From: Desulfosporosinus lacus DSM 15449
Lineage (GTDB): Bacteria > Bacillota > Desulfitobacteriia > Desulfitobacteriales > Desulfitobacteriaceae
Length of the DNA stretch: 64,000 nt
Direction of reading: 5' to 3'
Assembly (NCBI RefSeq): GCF_900129935.1
Contig: NZ_FQXJ01000015.1
Span: 62,001-126,000, forward strand
A program made the translations under genes and the position numbers. Of this stretch, positions 1 through 11,030 are shown piece by piece. The notes beneath the pieces are model-generated. The model was not told the DNA's origin and did no database searches. It saw only the letters and a list, made by a program, of their open reading frames with translations. The stretch's first letter is position 1. Each line of letters begins with the position of its first letter.

Positions 1-1152
1 GGTTCTGACCTTTTGTGCTTTAAGATAATAAGCATCATAATATCCTGAACTCAGGGCATAGGTCCCAAGCATGATTCTTCGTTTTACTTCCTGCCCAAAT
101 CCTTCAGCCCGAGTCTTCTTGAACATACCTAAAACATCGTTAGAATCAGCCCGATATCCATAACGAACGCCATCATAACGAGCTAGGTTAGAGCTGGCTT
201 CAGCAGTAGCAATCAGGTAATACGCCGGAATTGCATATTCCGTATGAGGTAAGGAACATTCAGCTACTTCTGCCCCCAGATCGATCAGGGTTTGAATCCC
301 AGCTTTAATCCCTTTTGCAACATCAGGATCAATTCCTTCCCCAAAGTACTCACGGGGAATCCCGATCTTCAAACCTTTAATGTCGTTAACCAGAAACTTC
401 GTATAATCGGGCGTTTCATATGGAACTGAAGTAGAATCCAGTGCATCATAGCCGGCAATCGCATTCATCACCAAGGCATTGTCTCGTACGGTTTTAGTGA
501 AAGGACCAATCTGATCGAGCGAAGATGCAAAGGCGATTAAACCTAACCGTGAGACCGCTCCGTAGGTTGGCTTCATTCCCACCACTCCGCAGAACGCGGC
601 CGGCTGGCGGATAGATCCCCCTGTATCTGAGCCCAAGGTAAAAGCCGCCTCATCCCCTGCTACAGCTACAGCAGACCCTCCTGAAGATCCTCCCGGGACA
701 CACTCTAAATTCCAAGGATTCCGCGTCTTGGTAAAATAAGAATTCTCCGTCGACGAACCCATGGCAAACTCGTCCATATTCAGCTTACCGAGAAGTATGG
801 TTCCCGCAGCTCGCAAACGGTTTGTGACGGTCGCATTATAAGGAGGAACAAAATTCTCCAGCATTTTTGAAGCACAGCTCGTTCGAATTCCTTCTGTGCA
901 CATATTATCTTTGAGGGCCATCGGAATACCCTCTAAAGGTTTTAGGGCTTCTCCCTGGGCGATCTTTTGATCAACCTCAGCCGCTTGGGCCATAGCTTCA
1001 TCTTCTAAGACTGTTAAATACGCTTGCAAATCGGGATCCACTGCCTGTATTCGGTCTATGTATGCTTTCGTTAATTCTGCAGAGCTTATGTCTTTATGAA
1101 CGAGCAGCTCATGCAGTTCACTGACTGACTTTCCTATACTCACTGATTCCAA
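1..1152 (-). CDS. gatA: Asp-tRNA(Asn)/Glu-tRNA(Gln) amidotransferase subunit A (3' end outside window)
   Basis: The visible 384 residues are the N-terminal four fifths of GatA, the glutaminase/amidase subunit of GatCAB. GatCAB amidates mischarged Glu-tRNA(Gln) and Asp-tRNA(Asn). The amidase signature is complete: the catalytic Lys lies in MALKDN, the Ser-rich loop reads [10 protein letters not shown], and the nucleophile region reads [12 protein letters not shown]. The start is TTG at 1152, preceded by GGAAAGGAGA with 8 nt spacing; no ATG fits better. The gene follows gatC after a 27-bp gap and is surely cotranscribed with it. gatB is expected beyond the left edge. The family is recognised directly from these motifs. 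Confidence 0.97.
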   Translation of the reverse strand, partial: MESVSIGKSVSELHELLVHKDISSAELTKAYIDRIQAVDPDLQAYLTVLEDEAMAQAAEVDQKIAQGEALKPLEGIPMALKDNMCTEGIRTSCASKMLENFVPPYNATVTNRLRAAGTILLGKLNMDEFAMGSSTENSYFTKTRNPWNLECVPGGSSGGSAVAVAGDEAAFTLGSDTGGSIRQPAAFCGVVGMKPTYGAVSRLGLIAFASSLDQIGPFTKTVRDNALVMNAIAGYDALDSTSVPYETPDYTKFLVNDIKGLKIGIPREYFGEGIDPDVAKGIKAGIQTLIDLGAEVAECSLPHTEYAIPAYYLIATAEASSNLARYDGVRYGYRADSNDVLGMFKKTRAEGFGQEVKRRIMLGTYALSSGYYDAYYLKAQKVRT

Positions 1153-1179
1153 CTTCGCAATCTCCTTTCCAAGCTAAAA

Positions 1180-1470
1180 CTAAGTCAAACTTATTTTCGG
1201 TACTCTAAAGAAACCCTCTTCCCCATCAGGTGCATTCTTGAGGGCTTTTTCATGATTAATCGAAGGTCTCACTTGGTCCTCGCGCAGTACATTGTGCAAA
1301 GGAACAGCATGAGCCGTAGGCAGCACATCGGTCGTGTCTAATCTCTCCAACATGGCCGCATAGCCTAAAATGGAGTTAAGCTGCTCAGTATACTCTTGGG
1401 TTTCCTGTTCAGTTAACTCTAGACGAGCCAATGCCGCCACGTATTCAACGTCTTCACGTGAAATTGACAA
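1180..1470 (-). CDS. gatC: Asp/Glu-tRNA amidotransferase subunit C
   Basis: A 96-residue GatC, the small subunit that wraps around GatA and stabilises the GatCAB amidotransferase. It has the family N-terminus (SISREDVEYVAALARLEL), the central leucine-rich helix and the C-terminal segment LREDQVRPS followed by EEGFFRVPKI. I chose the TTG at 1470 because GAAGGTG lies 6 nt upstream and the protein then starts like other GatC. A GTG three codons upstream would sit inside the ribosome-binding site. It is the first gene of the gatC-gatA unit. Confidence 0.96.
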   Translation of the reverse strand: MSISREDVEYVAALARLELTEQETQEYTEQLNSILGYAAMLERLDTTDVLPTAHAVPLHNVLREDQVRPSINHEKALKNAPDGEEGFFRVPKISLT

Positions 1471-1538
1471 CTTATTCACCTTCCCTTGGATAGTTTGTTG
1501 CTTTATCCTCTATCATAACAAATATAGAGGAAGGGAGC

Positions 1539-1604
1539 AATAAATAAAAGGAAACGCATATGAGCACTTTACAAAATGATTATATGCGTTTCCTTTTATT
1601 TATT
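1539..1604. repeat. AT-rich perfect inverted repeat (22-23 bp arms)
   Basis: Arms 1539-1560 and 1583-1604 are perfect reverse complements, starting AATAAATAAAAGGAAACGCA; one more T-A pair can form inside, leaving a loop of about 20 nt. It lies upstream of gatC (minus) and upstream of the small plus-strand gene at 1765, so it does not sit where a terminator of either would be expected. It could be a transcribed regulatory hairpin, a bidirectional terminator of a lost gene or a relic of a small mobile element. Confidence 0.7.
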
Positions 1605-1662
1605 TATCTCCTTCTTGTTGAATCAGTATTTAAACTGATGTCTAGGCTTTTATCGACCTGGA

Positions 1663-1682
1663 AACGTGTCTCAAGACACGTT
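1663..1682. promoter_or_regulatory. 8-bp inverted repeat upstream of small membrane protein gene
   Basis: AACGTGTC TCAA GACACGTT is a perfect hairpin or operator-like dyad about 80 bp before the start at 1765. A second shorter dyad (ATCAGT..ACTGAT, 1622-1639) lies just upstream. Their role is not known. Confidence 0.4.
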
Positions 1683-1764
1683 CCGCCGAAGTGTTTGTTC
1701 TTAAACTGGAAATATGTTCCTTTGGGGATAAAGATGATATACTTTCACATGGAGGTGATTGTCT

Positions 1765-1962
1765 ATGGGGGGCAACCCAATACAATTTGATTTCACGATT
1801 TTAGCTTCAATTTTAGCCCTTTTATTTCCCTTACTCTTCATATACTTTATAGTAAGTGCAATACGGTTTTTTAAACGAAAAGAAGCAACGGATAAAGAGC
1901 TATTACAAAAGTTAGATGAACTAATCAAGCTACAAACTCAGCAAACTGAAAACAAAACGTGA
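1765..1962 (+). CDS. small single-span membrane protein, function unknown
   Basis: A 65-residue protein with one strongly hydrophobic segment at residues 8-30 (FTILASILALLFPLLFIYFI), a short basic patch (RFFKRKE) and a polar helical tail (LLQKLDELIKLQTQQ) that could form a cytoplasmic coiled coil. The ATG at 1765 is supported by GGAGGTGA 6 nt upstream; a TTG two codons earlier is too close to it. A strong terminator follows directly after the stop, so it is a one-gene transcript on the opposite strand to its neighbours. No function can be assigned. Confidence 0.75.
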   Translation: MGGNPIQFDFTILASILALLFPLLFIYFIVSAIRFFKRKEATDKELLQKLDELIKLQTQQTENKT

Positions 1963-1965
1963 AAG

Positions 1966-1995
1966 ACGGTCTCACTTTAGACAAAGTGAGACCGT
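1966..1995. terminator. bidirectional intrinsic terminator between small ORF and ligA
   Basis: A perfect 13-bp stem (ACGGTCTCACTTT / AAAGTGAGACCGT) with the 4-nt loop AGAC. It lies between the converging stops of the plus-strand membrane protein and ligA. Confidence 0.85.
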
Positions 1996-2005
1996 TCTTC
2001 ACTAA

Positions 2006-4302
<2,297 letters not shown>

Positions 4303-5235
4303 TTAGCCTTGGAAATATGTTGTCATTTGTGGAACAACTTGCTTCTTACGGGAAAGAACGCCTGGTAACGCAACGCTTCCATTGACAATCTCTTTGCCGA
4401 AGGCTTTAGCTACTTCTTCAGGATTGTCCCCTTTAACGATCAGCTCTGTGTGATCAGTTAAAATATCTGTAATCATTAAGCAAAGATATTTCATTTCCTG
4501 AGCTACACGATGAGCTTCAATAGCGGCGGTTAAGTTTGCCCGAACGTCTTCAAATCCGTCCAGTCCCATGAGGCTAACTTGTCCAACACCAATTTTGTGA
4601 GGTCCCATGGTGAAGGCTTTGAGATCTTCCTCAATCATACTTTGCGGGGTACGCTCTGCAATGTTGGAAGACGCTTTGAACATGTCAATACCAAAAGTCT
4701 TTGGATCAACTCCTGCAATTGCAGCGAGTTCAGCAGCGATTGCCTTATCTTCCTCAGTGCAAGTTGGGGATTTAAAGATTACTGTATCAGATAGAATAGC
4801 TGCGAGTAAAATTCCAGCAATTGCTTTTTCTGGAACTAAGCCAGCTTCCTTATAAGCCTTAGCTACAATTGTACATGTTGATCCGACAGGCTCGATGCGG
4901 ATATGGATAGGATCGGAAGTTTGAAGGCCACCTATTTTGTGATGATCGATAACTTCAATAAGTTTAGCTTGGTCTCCACCAGCAACCGCTTGACCCCACT
5001 CATTGTGGTCAACGAGAACCAATTTTTGACCTGCTTCTACGGACTCTAAGACCTGAGGAATAGCTACTCCATAAAAATTAAGTACATACTCAGTCTCTTT
5101 ATTGAGTTTTCCAGCTGAACAAGGAACAACATTGGCTGTCCCCGTGAGTTCTTTCAACTTAGCCAAAGCGATCGCTGAGCAAACTGAATCTGTATCTGGG
5201 CTTTTATGACCAACAATATAAATTACATCAGACAT
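4303..5235 (-). CDS. ppaC: manganese-dependent inorganic pyrophosphatase (DHH family)
   Basis: A family II pyrophosphatase of 310 residues that hydrolyses PPi to phosphate in the cytoplasm. The metal-binding motifs are all visible: GHKSPDTDS at the N-terminus, VDHNEW, the family-defining EVIDHHKIG, and the C-terminal DHHA2 substrate segment with SRKKQVVPQ, where the basic residues bind PPi. The start is the ATG at 5235 (SDVIYIVGHKSPD), with AGGTG 8 nt upstream; a GTG three codons earlier is possible. No CBS domains are present, so this is the short, unregulated type of about 310 residues. Confidence 0.97.
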   Translation of the reverse strand: MSDVIYIVGHKSPDTDSVCSAIALAKLKELTGTANVVPCSAGKLNKETEYVLNFYGVAIPQVLESVEAGQKLVLVDHNEWGQAVAGGDQAKLIEVIDHHKIGGLQTSDPIHIRIEPVGSTCTIVAKAYKEAGLVPEKAIAGILLAAILSDTVIFKSPTCTEEDKAIAAELAAIAGVDPKTFGIDMFKASSNIAERTPQSMIEEDLKAFTMGPHKIGVGQVSLMGLDGFEDVRANLTAAIEAHRVAQEMKYLCLMITDILTDHTELIVKGDNPEEVAKAFGKEIVNGSVALPGVLSRKKQVVPQMTTYFQG

Positions 5236-5295
5236 ATTTAACACCTAAACCTTTCTCTTCCTCAATTTTTGAAATGCACCATGGGATAAAAAATG

Positions 5296-8200
5296 TCACA
5301 GTTTCGTTAACTTGGCATACTCAGCCATTAATTTTTTGATTCCACTGTCAAAAACAATCGTTAGTTCTGCCTGATTTCCCTCTCCCTTTATGGAGACAAT
5401 AATCCCTCGACCAAACGTCGCGTGTTCCACTTTTTCTCCTATATGATGCGCCTCACCCCCTTTAATAACCACCTTACTTCCAAAATCCTTTTCCCACGAC
5501 CCCGAACCTAAAGGAATGGTTCGATCTGACACAGCATTCCGTCTCCCTGCCGGTTTAGACGGAGCAGCAGGACGACGTTTTGGCGGATCAAGCGGGTCAA
5601 TATCCGTCATTAATTCCGACGGAATCTCCATCAAAAAGCGAGAGGGCTGATTGTATTGCGTCTTGCCATAGAGCATCCGCATCTCTGTATTACACAGGTA
5701 TAGTTTTTCCCTCGCTCGAGTGATGGCGACATAACAAAGTCGACGTTCTTCTTCTAAAACAGCCGGTTCCACGAGTGAACGGCTACTGGGAAAAATGCCA
5801 TCTTCCATACCAACTACAAAAACAACCGGGTATTCCAAGCCCTTCGCACTGTGCATGGTCATTAAAGCTACAGCTTCCTCAGCTTGGTCTAATTCATCTA
5901 TATCAGCAACTAAAGAAACCTGTTCTAAGAATCCACTCAAGCCCGGGACAACCTCTTCTTCAGCCCCATCATTTAAGGCATTTTGAGCAGCCAAAGTTGC
6001 TTTCGCATCATACTCAGCCGTTACGGAGAGAAATTCCATCAGGTTTTGCAAACGCGTCTCCGCTTCTGGTGTATCTTCCGCCTCCAGTATCCCTTTGTAC
6101 CCTGTCTTGTTCAGAATCTCTTCCACCAAATCAGAGACACTTGACTCTCGGGCAAAACTTATCAAACCCTGCATCAGGTGGGCAAAGGCGATTAAGGGTT
6201 TCTTAGCACGTGTTGTCAATTCCGGAATATACTCAGCCTCCAAAATCGCGTCCAGCACAGGCATTCCTTGTTCATTAGCATATTCTAAAATCTTTTGCAA
6301 AGTAGTGTCTCCCAGACTGCGTTTAGGCACATTAAGCACACGGGCAAAGCTCACTTGATCAGCAGGATTATAGAGGACTCGCAAATAAGCTAAGATGTCC
6401 TTGATCTCCATACGTTGATAGAATTTCAGCCCTGAGAAAACACGATAGGGAGTAGACTCCTTCATCAGACGCTCCTCGAGAGCTCGGGATTGGGCATTCG
6501 TCCGGTAAAGAATTGCGAAATCATTAAAGGGGCGCCCTTCCAGTTCATGTAAGCGTTGAATACGATTCACGACATAGCTGGCCTCATCTCGCTCATCAGC
6601 CCCAACATAACACACCACAGACTGTCCCTCCGAATTTTCAGTCCAGAGTGACTTTTCTTTGCGTGATTCATTATTACTAACCACTGCATTAGCTGCATTA
6701 AGAATCTTCTGGGTCGAACGATAATTTTGTTCCAATTTAATAACTTTCGCTTCCGGATAATCCCTCTCAAAATCAAGGATATTTTGGATATCCGCCCCGC
6801 GCCATCCATAGACGGAATTGTGCACCACAATTCCTTCACATACAAATTGTCTAAATTCTGGAACAGAGAGATCATAAACATACCCGTCATAATCTTCAAC
6901 TTCGACTGCCTCAATAACATCTTCAATAATCTTGCCACTCTCATAAATAGGCACACTCATCGTAGGTCTGAAATGGGCAAAAGGCATAAATCGGAAACTT
7001 TCACCATCTGTTAGCCTTGCCTTCTTATGGATCTCCAACCCATCTTCAATTTGAGAGAGCTTTTTAGCATATTCATCGGCTTCGTCATAGACCACTCGTT
7101 CTGTTTCAGTTCTCCATGTATTTCTCTGTCCATTGCGAACTGGAAAACCGAATCCTGCTGCTTGGCGTTTAAGTTCTTCACCAGAAGTAATTAGAGCGAT
7201 TCTGTGACTGCAATAATTAGTCGCTCCTGATTTTCTCCCTGCGAAGAAATTTACATTAATAATCCTTCTGACGGATTGGCCCCTAATCACTGCGTTGCTG
7301 AAATGGTGTGGGTATTCTTCAAAGATCATATGATCTCGCATTATCTTAGCAGCTGCTAGGCCAGTATTAACTTCTCTAAATAACTTATCAATATATTCCT
7401 GACCTATTACAAGTTTACGTCCAGCGGAGTGAAACACCATCGTCGGAATTCCATAAGTGACCGAAAGCAGTTGTTCATAATAAGCAGCTTCTGCCTTGTC
7501 CATGCAAACCTTAAGAATCCACATTTTATCTGCATGTTCGCCATTTAGACGAACGAATAATCCGTTGACTATTTCGCCCTTCCTGCTTCTTACTCCTTGA
7601 GTCTGACCAATTCGGTACCCTATGCCACGTTTATACATTAAATAAACGTAATAAACGCCTGGATTAGAGTTGACTCTGGCAAAACCAATATGATTGGGAG
7701 TAGCTTTAATCACTTTACCTGTTTGGGTCGTAATTTTTATCACAGGACCCTGGTAGTGTTGCTTTGAAACATGATCGACGGTTCCTTGGATCGTTTCTCC
7801 TTGACCAGAAGCGCAGATAAGAGTTTGATTCACTTCGACATCCTCAATGGGAATAGTCCCCTGAGGAGTACTCACCTGCATTCCTTGGAGAATGCATTGA
7901 TCATCATCCCCCACCACGCAGAGATTCCGATATTCACTCGCCAAAAGTTTAATCAGCATATACTGAGCATGGTTCGTATCTTGGTACTCATCCACCATAA
8001 TATAGCGGAATTTATCCTGATAGTACCGATAGACATGGTCGCTTTGCTGAAAGAGCTGAACCGTGAGCATGATAATATCATCAAAATCAAGAGCATTATT
8101 ACTCTTCAGTCGTTTCTGATAAGAACGGTAAATATCTACAACTTTTTGTTCAAAATAACTGGCAGCCTTATAGGAAAACTCTTCAGGATCTTGCAGTTTG

Positions 8201-8643
8201 TTCTTGGCATCACTAATAACCGCCCCAACACTGCGCACTGGGAATTTCTTTTCGTCATAATTTTGTTCTTTTAAACAGGCTTTGATAACTGACTGTTGAT
8301 CTCCCGTATCATAAATAACAAAGTTTTTAGTATATCCTGGCAGATTATCAATTTCACGTCTCAAAATGCGGACACATGCTGAGTGAAATGTCGTAACCCA
8401 AAGTCCATATCCCTCACTGCCCAACAAGGTGGTCACTCGTTCCCGCATCTCTTTCGCCGCTTTATTGGTAAACGTAATTGCTAATATTTTGCTGGGTTCT
8501 ACTCCCTGAGCAATCAAATGGGCAATTCTGTAGGTTAGCACTCGAGTCTTCCCCGACCCTGCTCCCGCCAAAATTAGAAGCGGCCCTTCTTTATGCTCTG
8601 CAGCTTCCCGCTGCATAGGATTTAAATCGTCTAACCGGTACAA
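5296..8643 (-). CDS. pcrA: ATP-dependent DNA helicase PcrA/UvrD containing an intein
   Basis: A superfamily 1A 3'-5' helicase for repair and rolling-circle replication. Motif Q/I (LAGAGSGKT) is near residue 27. Motifs Ia (TFTNKAAKEM), II (MVDEYQDTNH), III (VVGDDDQ), IV (LEQNYRST), V (MTMHSAKGLEYPVVFV) and VI (CYVAITRAREKLYL) are all present. The ORF is 1115 residues where the family has about 740. The excess is a 360-residue intein (6817-7896) inserted inside motif III, between DDDQ and SVYGWRGAD. Removing it restores a normal PcrA. Start: TTG at 8643 with GAGGTG 8 nt upstream; a GTG two codons earlier is too close to that site. On the minus strand a TATAAT box lies about 20 bp upstream of the ribosome site. 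Confidence 0.97.
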   Translation of the reverse strand: MYRLDDLNPMQREAAEHKEGPLLILAGAGSGKTRVLTYRIAHLIAQGVEPSKILAITFTNKAAKEMRERVTTLLGSEGYGLWVTTFHSACVRILRREIDNLPGYTKNFVIYDTGDQQSVIKACLKEQNYDEKKFPVRSVGAVISDAKNKLQDPEEFSYKAASYFEQKVVDIYRSYQKRLKSNNALDFDDIIMLTVQLFQQSDHVYRYYQDKFRYIMVDEYQDTNHAQYMLIKLLASEYRNLCVVGDDDQCILQGMQVSTPQGTIPIEDVEVNQTLICASGQGETIQGTVDHVSKQHYQGPVIKITTQTGKVIKATPNHIGFARVNSNPGVYYVYLMYKRGIGYRIGQTQGVRSRKGEIVNGLFVRLNGEHADKMWILKVCMDKAEAAYYEQLLSVTYGIPTMVFHSAGRKLVIGQEYIDKLFREVNTGLAAAKIMRDHMIFEEYPHHFSNAVIRGQSVRRIINVNFFAGRKSGATNYCSHRIALITSGEELKRQAAGFGFPVRNGQRNTWRTETERVVYDEADEYAKKLSQIEDGLEIHKKARLTDGESFRFMPFAHFRPTMSVPIYESGKIIEDVIEAVEVEDYDGYVYDLSVPEFRQFVCEGIVVHNSVYGWRGADIQNILDFERDYPEAKVIKLEQNYRSTQKILNAANAVVSNNESRKEKSLWTENSEGQSVVCYVGADERDEASYVVNRIQRLHELEGRPFNDFAILYRTNAQSRALEERLMKESTPYRVFSGLKFYQRMEIKDILAYLRVLYNPADQVSFARVLNVPKRSLGDTTLQKILEYANEQGMPVLDAILEAEYIPELTTRAKKPLIAFAHLMQGLISFARESSVSDLVEEILNKTGYKGILEAEDTPEAETRLQNLMEFLSVTAEYDAKATLAAQNALNDGAEEEVVPGLSGFLEQVSLVADIDELDQAEEAVALMTMHSAKGLEYPVVFVVGMEDGIFPSSRSLVEPAVLEEERRLCYVAITRAREKLYLCNTEMRMLYGKTQYNQPSRFLMEIPSELMTDIDPLDPPKRRPAAPSKPAGRRNAVSDRTIPLGSGSWEKDFGSKVVIKGGEAHHIGEKVEHATFGRGIIVSIKGEGNQAELTIVFDSGIKKLMAEYAKLTKL
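6817..7896 (-). mobile_element. intein in PcrA motif III with GIY-YIG-like endonuclease domain
   Basis: In-frame intein, residues 250-609 of the precursor. The splicing blocks are intact: Cys1 (CILQGMQVSTPQG, block A), block B with TPNH at intein residues 66-69, block F (GYVYDLSV), and the C-terminal VVHN with Ser as +1 extein residue. Instead of LAGLIDADG dodecapeptides, the insert after block B reads YYVYLMY (83-88), then GYRIGQT (93-99), Arg103/105 and a downstream AAYYEQLL with Glu141. This is the spacing of a GIY-YIG nuclease of the T5orf172/MUG113 type, in which YIG reads R/K-I-G. All expected splicing residues are present, so splicing is predicted. Whether the nuclease is active cannot be told. 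Confidence 0.9.
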
Positions 8644-9033
8644 GACCACTTCACCTCACTTCTTGTGCTTATTATAACATACTGTACGTCCTGCTGTAGC
8701 TTGATTTGCTACCAGTCATGTCTTCTTTAAGATATCACAATAATTATTTGCTATACCAAAAGGTATTGGACGCCATAGGGGAACTTATATTATACGCCAT
8801 TAGACCACAATTTTAAAATATTACCTCCTTCATAGAGTATAGGAACTTCTCGATTTTCGTTTTTAAGGAAAAATATGCAAGAAAACGGGTGTAAAAACAA
8901 ATAAAATGCCGAAGAAGCTGGAGTTGAAGGGCAAATGACACTAACCTCTCTCGAAAATAAAATATAGCAACATAAATAAGGTTAATGGAGACTTGTCTCC
9001 ATTAACCTTATTATTATTTCCCTTACTTAACCA
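8644..9033. other. intergenic region pcrA - corrinoid activator gene
   Basis: About 390 bp without a recognisable gene. The right half of the minus-strand pcrA promoter (TATAAT near 8670) and the terminator at 8975-9012 are the only clear elements. Confidence 0.5.
8975..9012 (-). terminator. terminator of corrinoid-activator gene
   Basis: A perfect 17-bp stem (AATAAGGTTAATGGAGA / TCTCCATTAACCTTATT) with the loop CTTG, 22 bp after the stop of the gene at 9034. Confidence 0.85.
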
Positions 9034-10875
9034 TTAAACCATTGCCTTAAAATCCAGTCCTTTCAGAAATTCTTGCTGAAATTCTTTCTTATTGGAAAGT
9101 TCCACATGCTCAGCCCGCCTGGAAAGCAAATCCGCTCGAGTTCTCTCTTCCGTCGAGATCAAGGCCATTTTCGCCCCATCACCGGCAGCATTCCCAATCG
9201 TCACAATCTGTTCCAATGGCAAGGAGGGCAATAGTCCGATTCTTACAGCACTTTCCTTCCTAATATAATTGCCAAAGGCTCCAGCAAGCAGGACTCTGTC
9301 GATTTCCTGTGGATCAATTCCCATTTCCCGGCATAGAATCATAATCCCAGCCATAATGGCTCCTTTTGCCAGCTGCATTTCTCGGATATCTTTTTGGGAT
9401 AGTACGATATCTTCTCCTGTTGCGGAATCATCCCCCCATACCAGCACAAACTCGCTTGCCCGTGGGGTTTTGCGCAACCGGTCGCGCACCGAGGCGGGAA
9501 GCTCTTCAAGTACAGGTCCACTGGCATATCGACCTGTAGGGGTAATAACCCCGATTTTATGCATTTCGGCGATAGCATCAATCAGGCCGGAGCCACATAT
9601 TCCTCTTGGCTTGCCTCCAGCGATGACATCTAATTCAACATCCTCAGTAATCCGCACACCTTCGATAGCACCCTCTGCCGCACGCATACCATATTTAATC
9701 TCCGCCCCTTCGAAAGCAGGCCCCGCCGCAGCCGAACAGGTTAAGATTCTGTCCTTCCCGCACAGAACAATTTCTCCGTTCGTGCCTATATCTACGATTA
9801 GGCTGAACCCGGGTAAACGATCTGCTTCCGCCGCTAACATAACTCCTACCGTATCTGATCCAACATAACCAGCCACATTGGGAAGCATTATAACCGTCCC
9901 AGTATCTAAAATTTTTAGTCCCAACTCCTTCGCTTGTACTTCAACTGATCTGCTAAAGACAGGTATAAACGGCGCTGGGGCCAAATAGGTTGGATCAATT
10001 CCGAGAAACAGGTGGGCCATTGTTGTGTTGCCCACAGCTACAGCCTGGTAAATTTCCCCCCTGCTTATTCCGCTTTCTTGGCATAATCGCGCAATGATTG
10101 TATTGAGTCCTTCGATCACCTTTTCTTGTAACTCTCTCAATTGGTCTGGACCATTCGCAGCGTGAGTAATCCGAGAAATGACATCAGCACCGAAGGCCTG
10201 TTGGGGATTTGTCACTGCGCCACTGTTTATAACTGTACCCCTGTTCAGATCCATTAGATAAACGACAATCGTTGTTGTCCCGATATCAATCGCCGCTCCA
10301 AAACAACGCCCGGACGTATCCCCTGTTTCTACAGCTATAAGTTTATCTCCATCTAACACTGCCGTTGCCAAGAAATCTCCCACTCGAAATACCCTTGGTA
10401 AAGAAGCCGCCACGGAGAGGTTGAACTCAATCCCTGAAACCGGCAAAGAAGCCAGCAGCCTATCCCAGTCTGGAGTCTGATCCTCCACACTTGGCTTAGT
10501 CAATTTTATTGGATACTTTCCTACACTTGGTGCTATAGCAGCATGCCCTAACCCAACAAAATCCGTCTTCCGCTTATGGACATCCTTTTGTTCTTGAACT
10601 TTAACAACCGTATCCTCAGTTAAGACCCGTTGACAAGCTAAGACTACACCAGCTGATAATTCGGCAGCACTTAGAAACTTTTTTTCAATCAACGACACTT
10701 GAGCTGTTAGAGAAGAGTTCTTTGCCACAACTTGAACTTTGCATTTACCACAAGTCCCTTTACCGCCACAAGTGCTTTCCACTTGCACTCCAGCGACACT
10801 CGCGGCCTGCAGAATAGTAGATCCGACTGGAGTCTGAACAACTTTTCTCGAGGGTAAAAAAGTGATATTAATCAT
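9034..10875 (-). CDS. ATP-dependent reductive activator of corrinoid proteins (RACE family)
   Basis: A 613-residue RACE protein (RamA/AcsV-like, COG3894). It rescues corrinoid methyl-carrier proteins whose cobalt has oxidised from Co(I) to Co(II). The N-terminal 100 residues form a plant-type [2Fe-2S] ferredoxin domain (CGGKGTCGKCKV plus a later Cys in VVLACQR). The rest is an ASKHA-type ATPase: AIDIGTTTIVVYLMDLN phosphate loop, VDIGTNGEIVLCG, ICGSGLIDAIAEM and LLAGAFGNYI. The ATG at 10875 has AAGGAG 8 nt upstream; a GTG three codons earlier would abut that site. It is the last gene of the methyltransferase cluster and supplies its activation component. The four-part layout (methyltransferase I, corrinoid protein, methyltransferase II, activator) is that of anaerobic O-demethylases. 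Confidence 0.93.
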   Translation of the reverse strand: MINITFLPSRKVVQTPVGSTILQAASVAGVQVESTCGGKGTCGKCKVQVVAKNSSLTAQVSLIEKKFLSAAELSAGVVLACQRVLTEDTVVKVQEQKDVHKRKTDFVGLGHAAIAPSVGKYPIKLTKPSVEDQTPDWDRLLASLPVSGIEFNLSVAASLPRVFRVGDFLATAVLDGDKLIAVETGDTSGRCFGAAIDIGTTTIVVYLMDLNRGTVINSGAVTNPQQAFGADVISRITHAANGPDQLRELQEKVIEGLNTIIARLCQESGISRGEIYQAVAVGNTTMAHLFLGIDPTYLAPAPFIPVFSRSVEVQAKELGLKILDTGTVIMLPNVAGYVGSDTVGVMLAAEADRLPGFSLIVDIGTNGEIVLCGKDRILTCSAAAGPAFEGAEIKYGMRAAEGAIEGVRITEDVELDVIAGGKPRGICGSGLIDAIAEMHKIGVITPTGRYASGPVLEELPASVRDRLRKTPRASEFVLVWGDDSATGEDIVLSQKDIREMQLAKGAIMAGIMILCREMGIDPQEIDRVLLAGAFGNYIRKESAVRIGLLPSLPLEQIVTIGNAAGDGAKMALISTEERTRADLLSRRAEHVELSNKKEFQQEFLKGLDFKAMV

Positions 10876-11030
10876 CTCTAGCACTCCTTCGTTAAAGAAA
10901 ACTTGCTTAAATCCGTGTATGTATATCTAAAGCTGGCTGACTGGAAAGACGTCCCCATTTCTTGTTGATTCTTTCCTTCAACTGAGAAGGAAAATTGTAA
11001 CCATAAGGCTTTGGTATTTGAGTATGAAAC

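Noticed and set aside
1560-1790. 76-codon plus-strand ORF starting inside the inverted repeat
   Set aside because: It begins in the hairpin and overlaps the better supported 65-residue protein in another frame.
6567-6956. 129-codon minus-strand ORF overlapping the intein C-terminus
   Set aside because: It is a shifted-frame shadow of the pcrA gene; the main frame carries all helicase and intein motifs.
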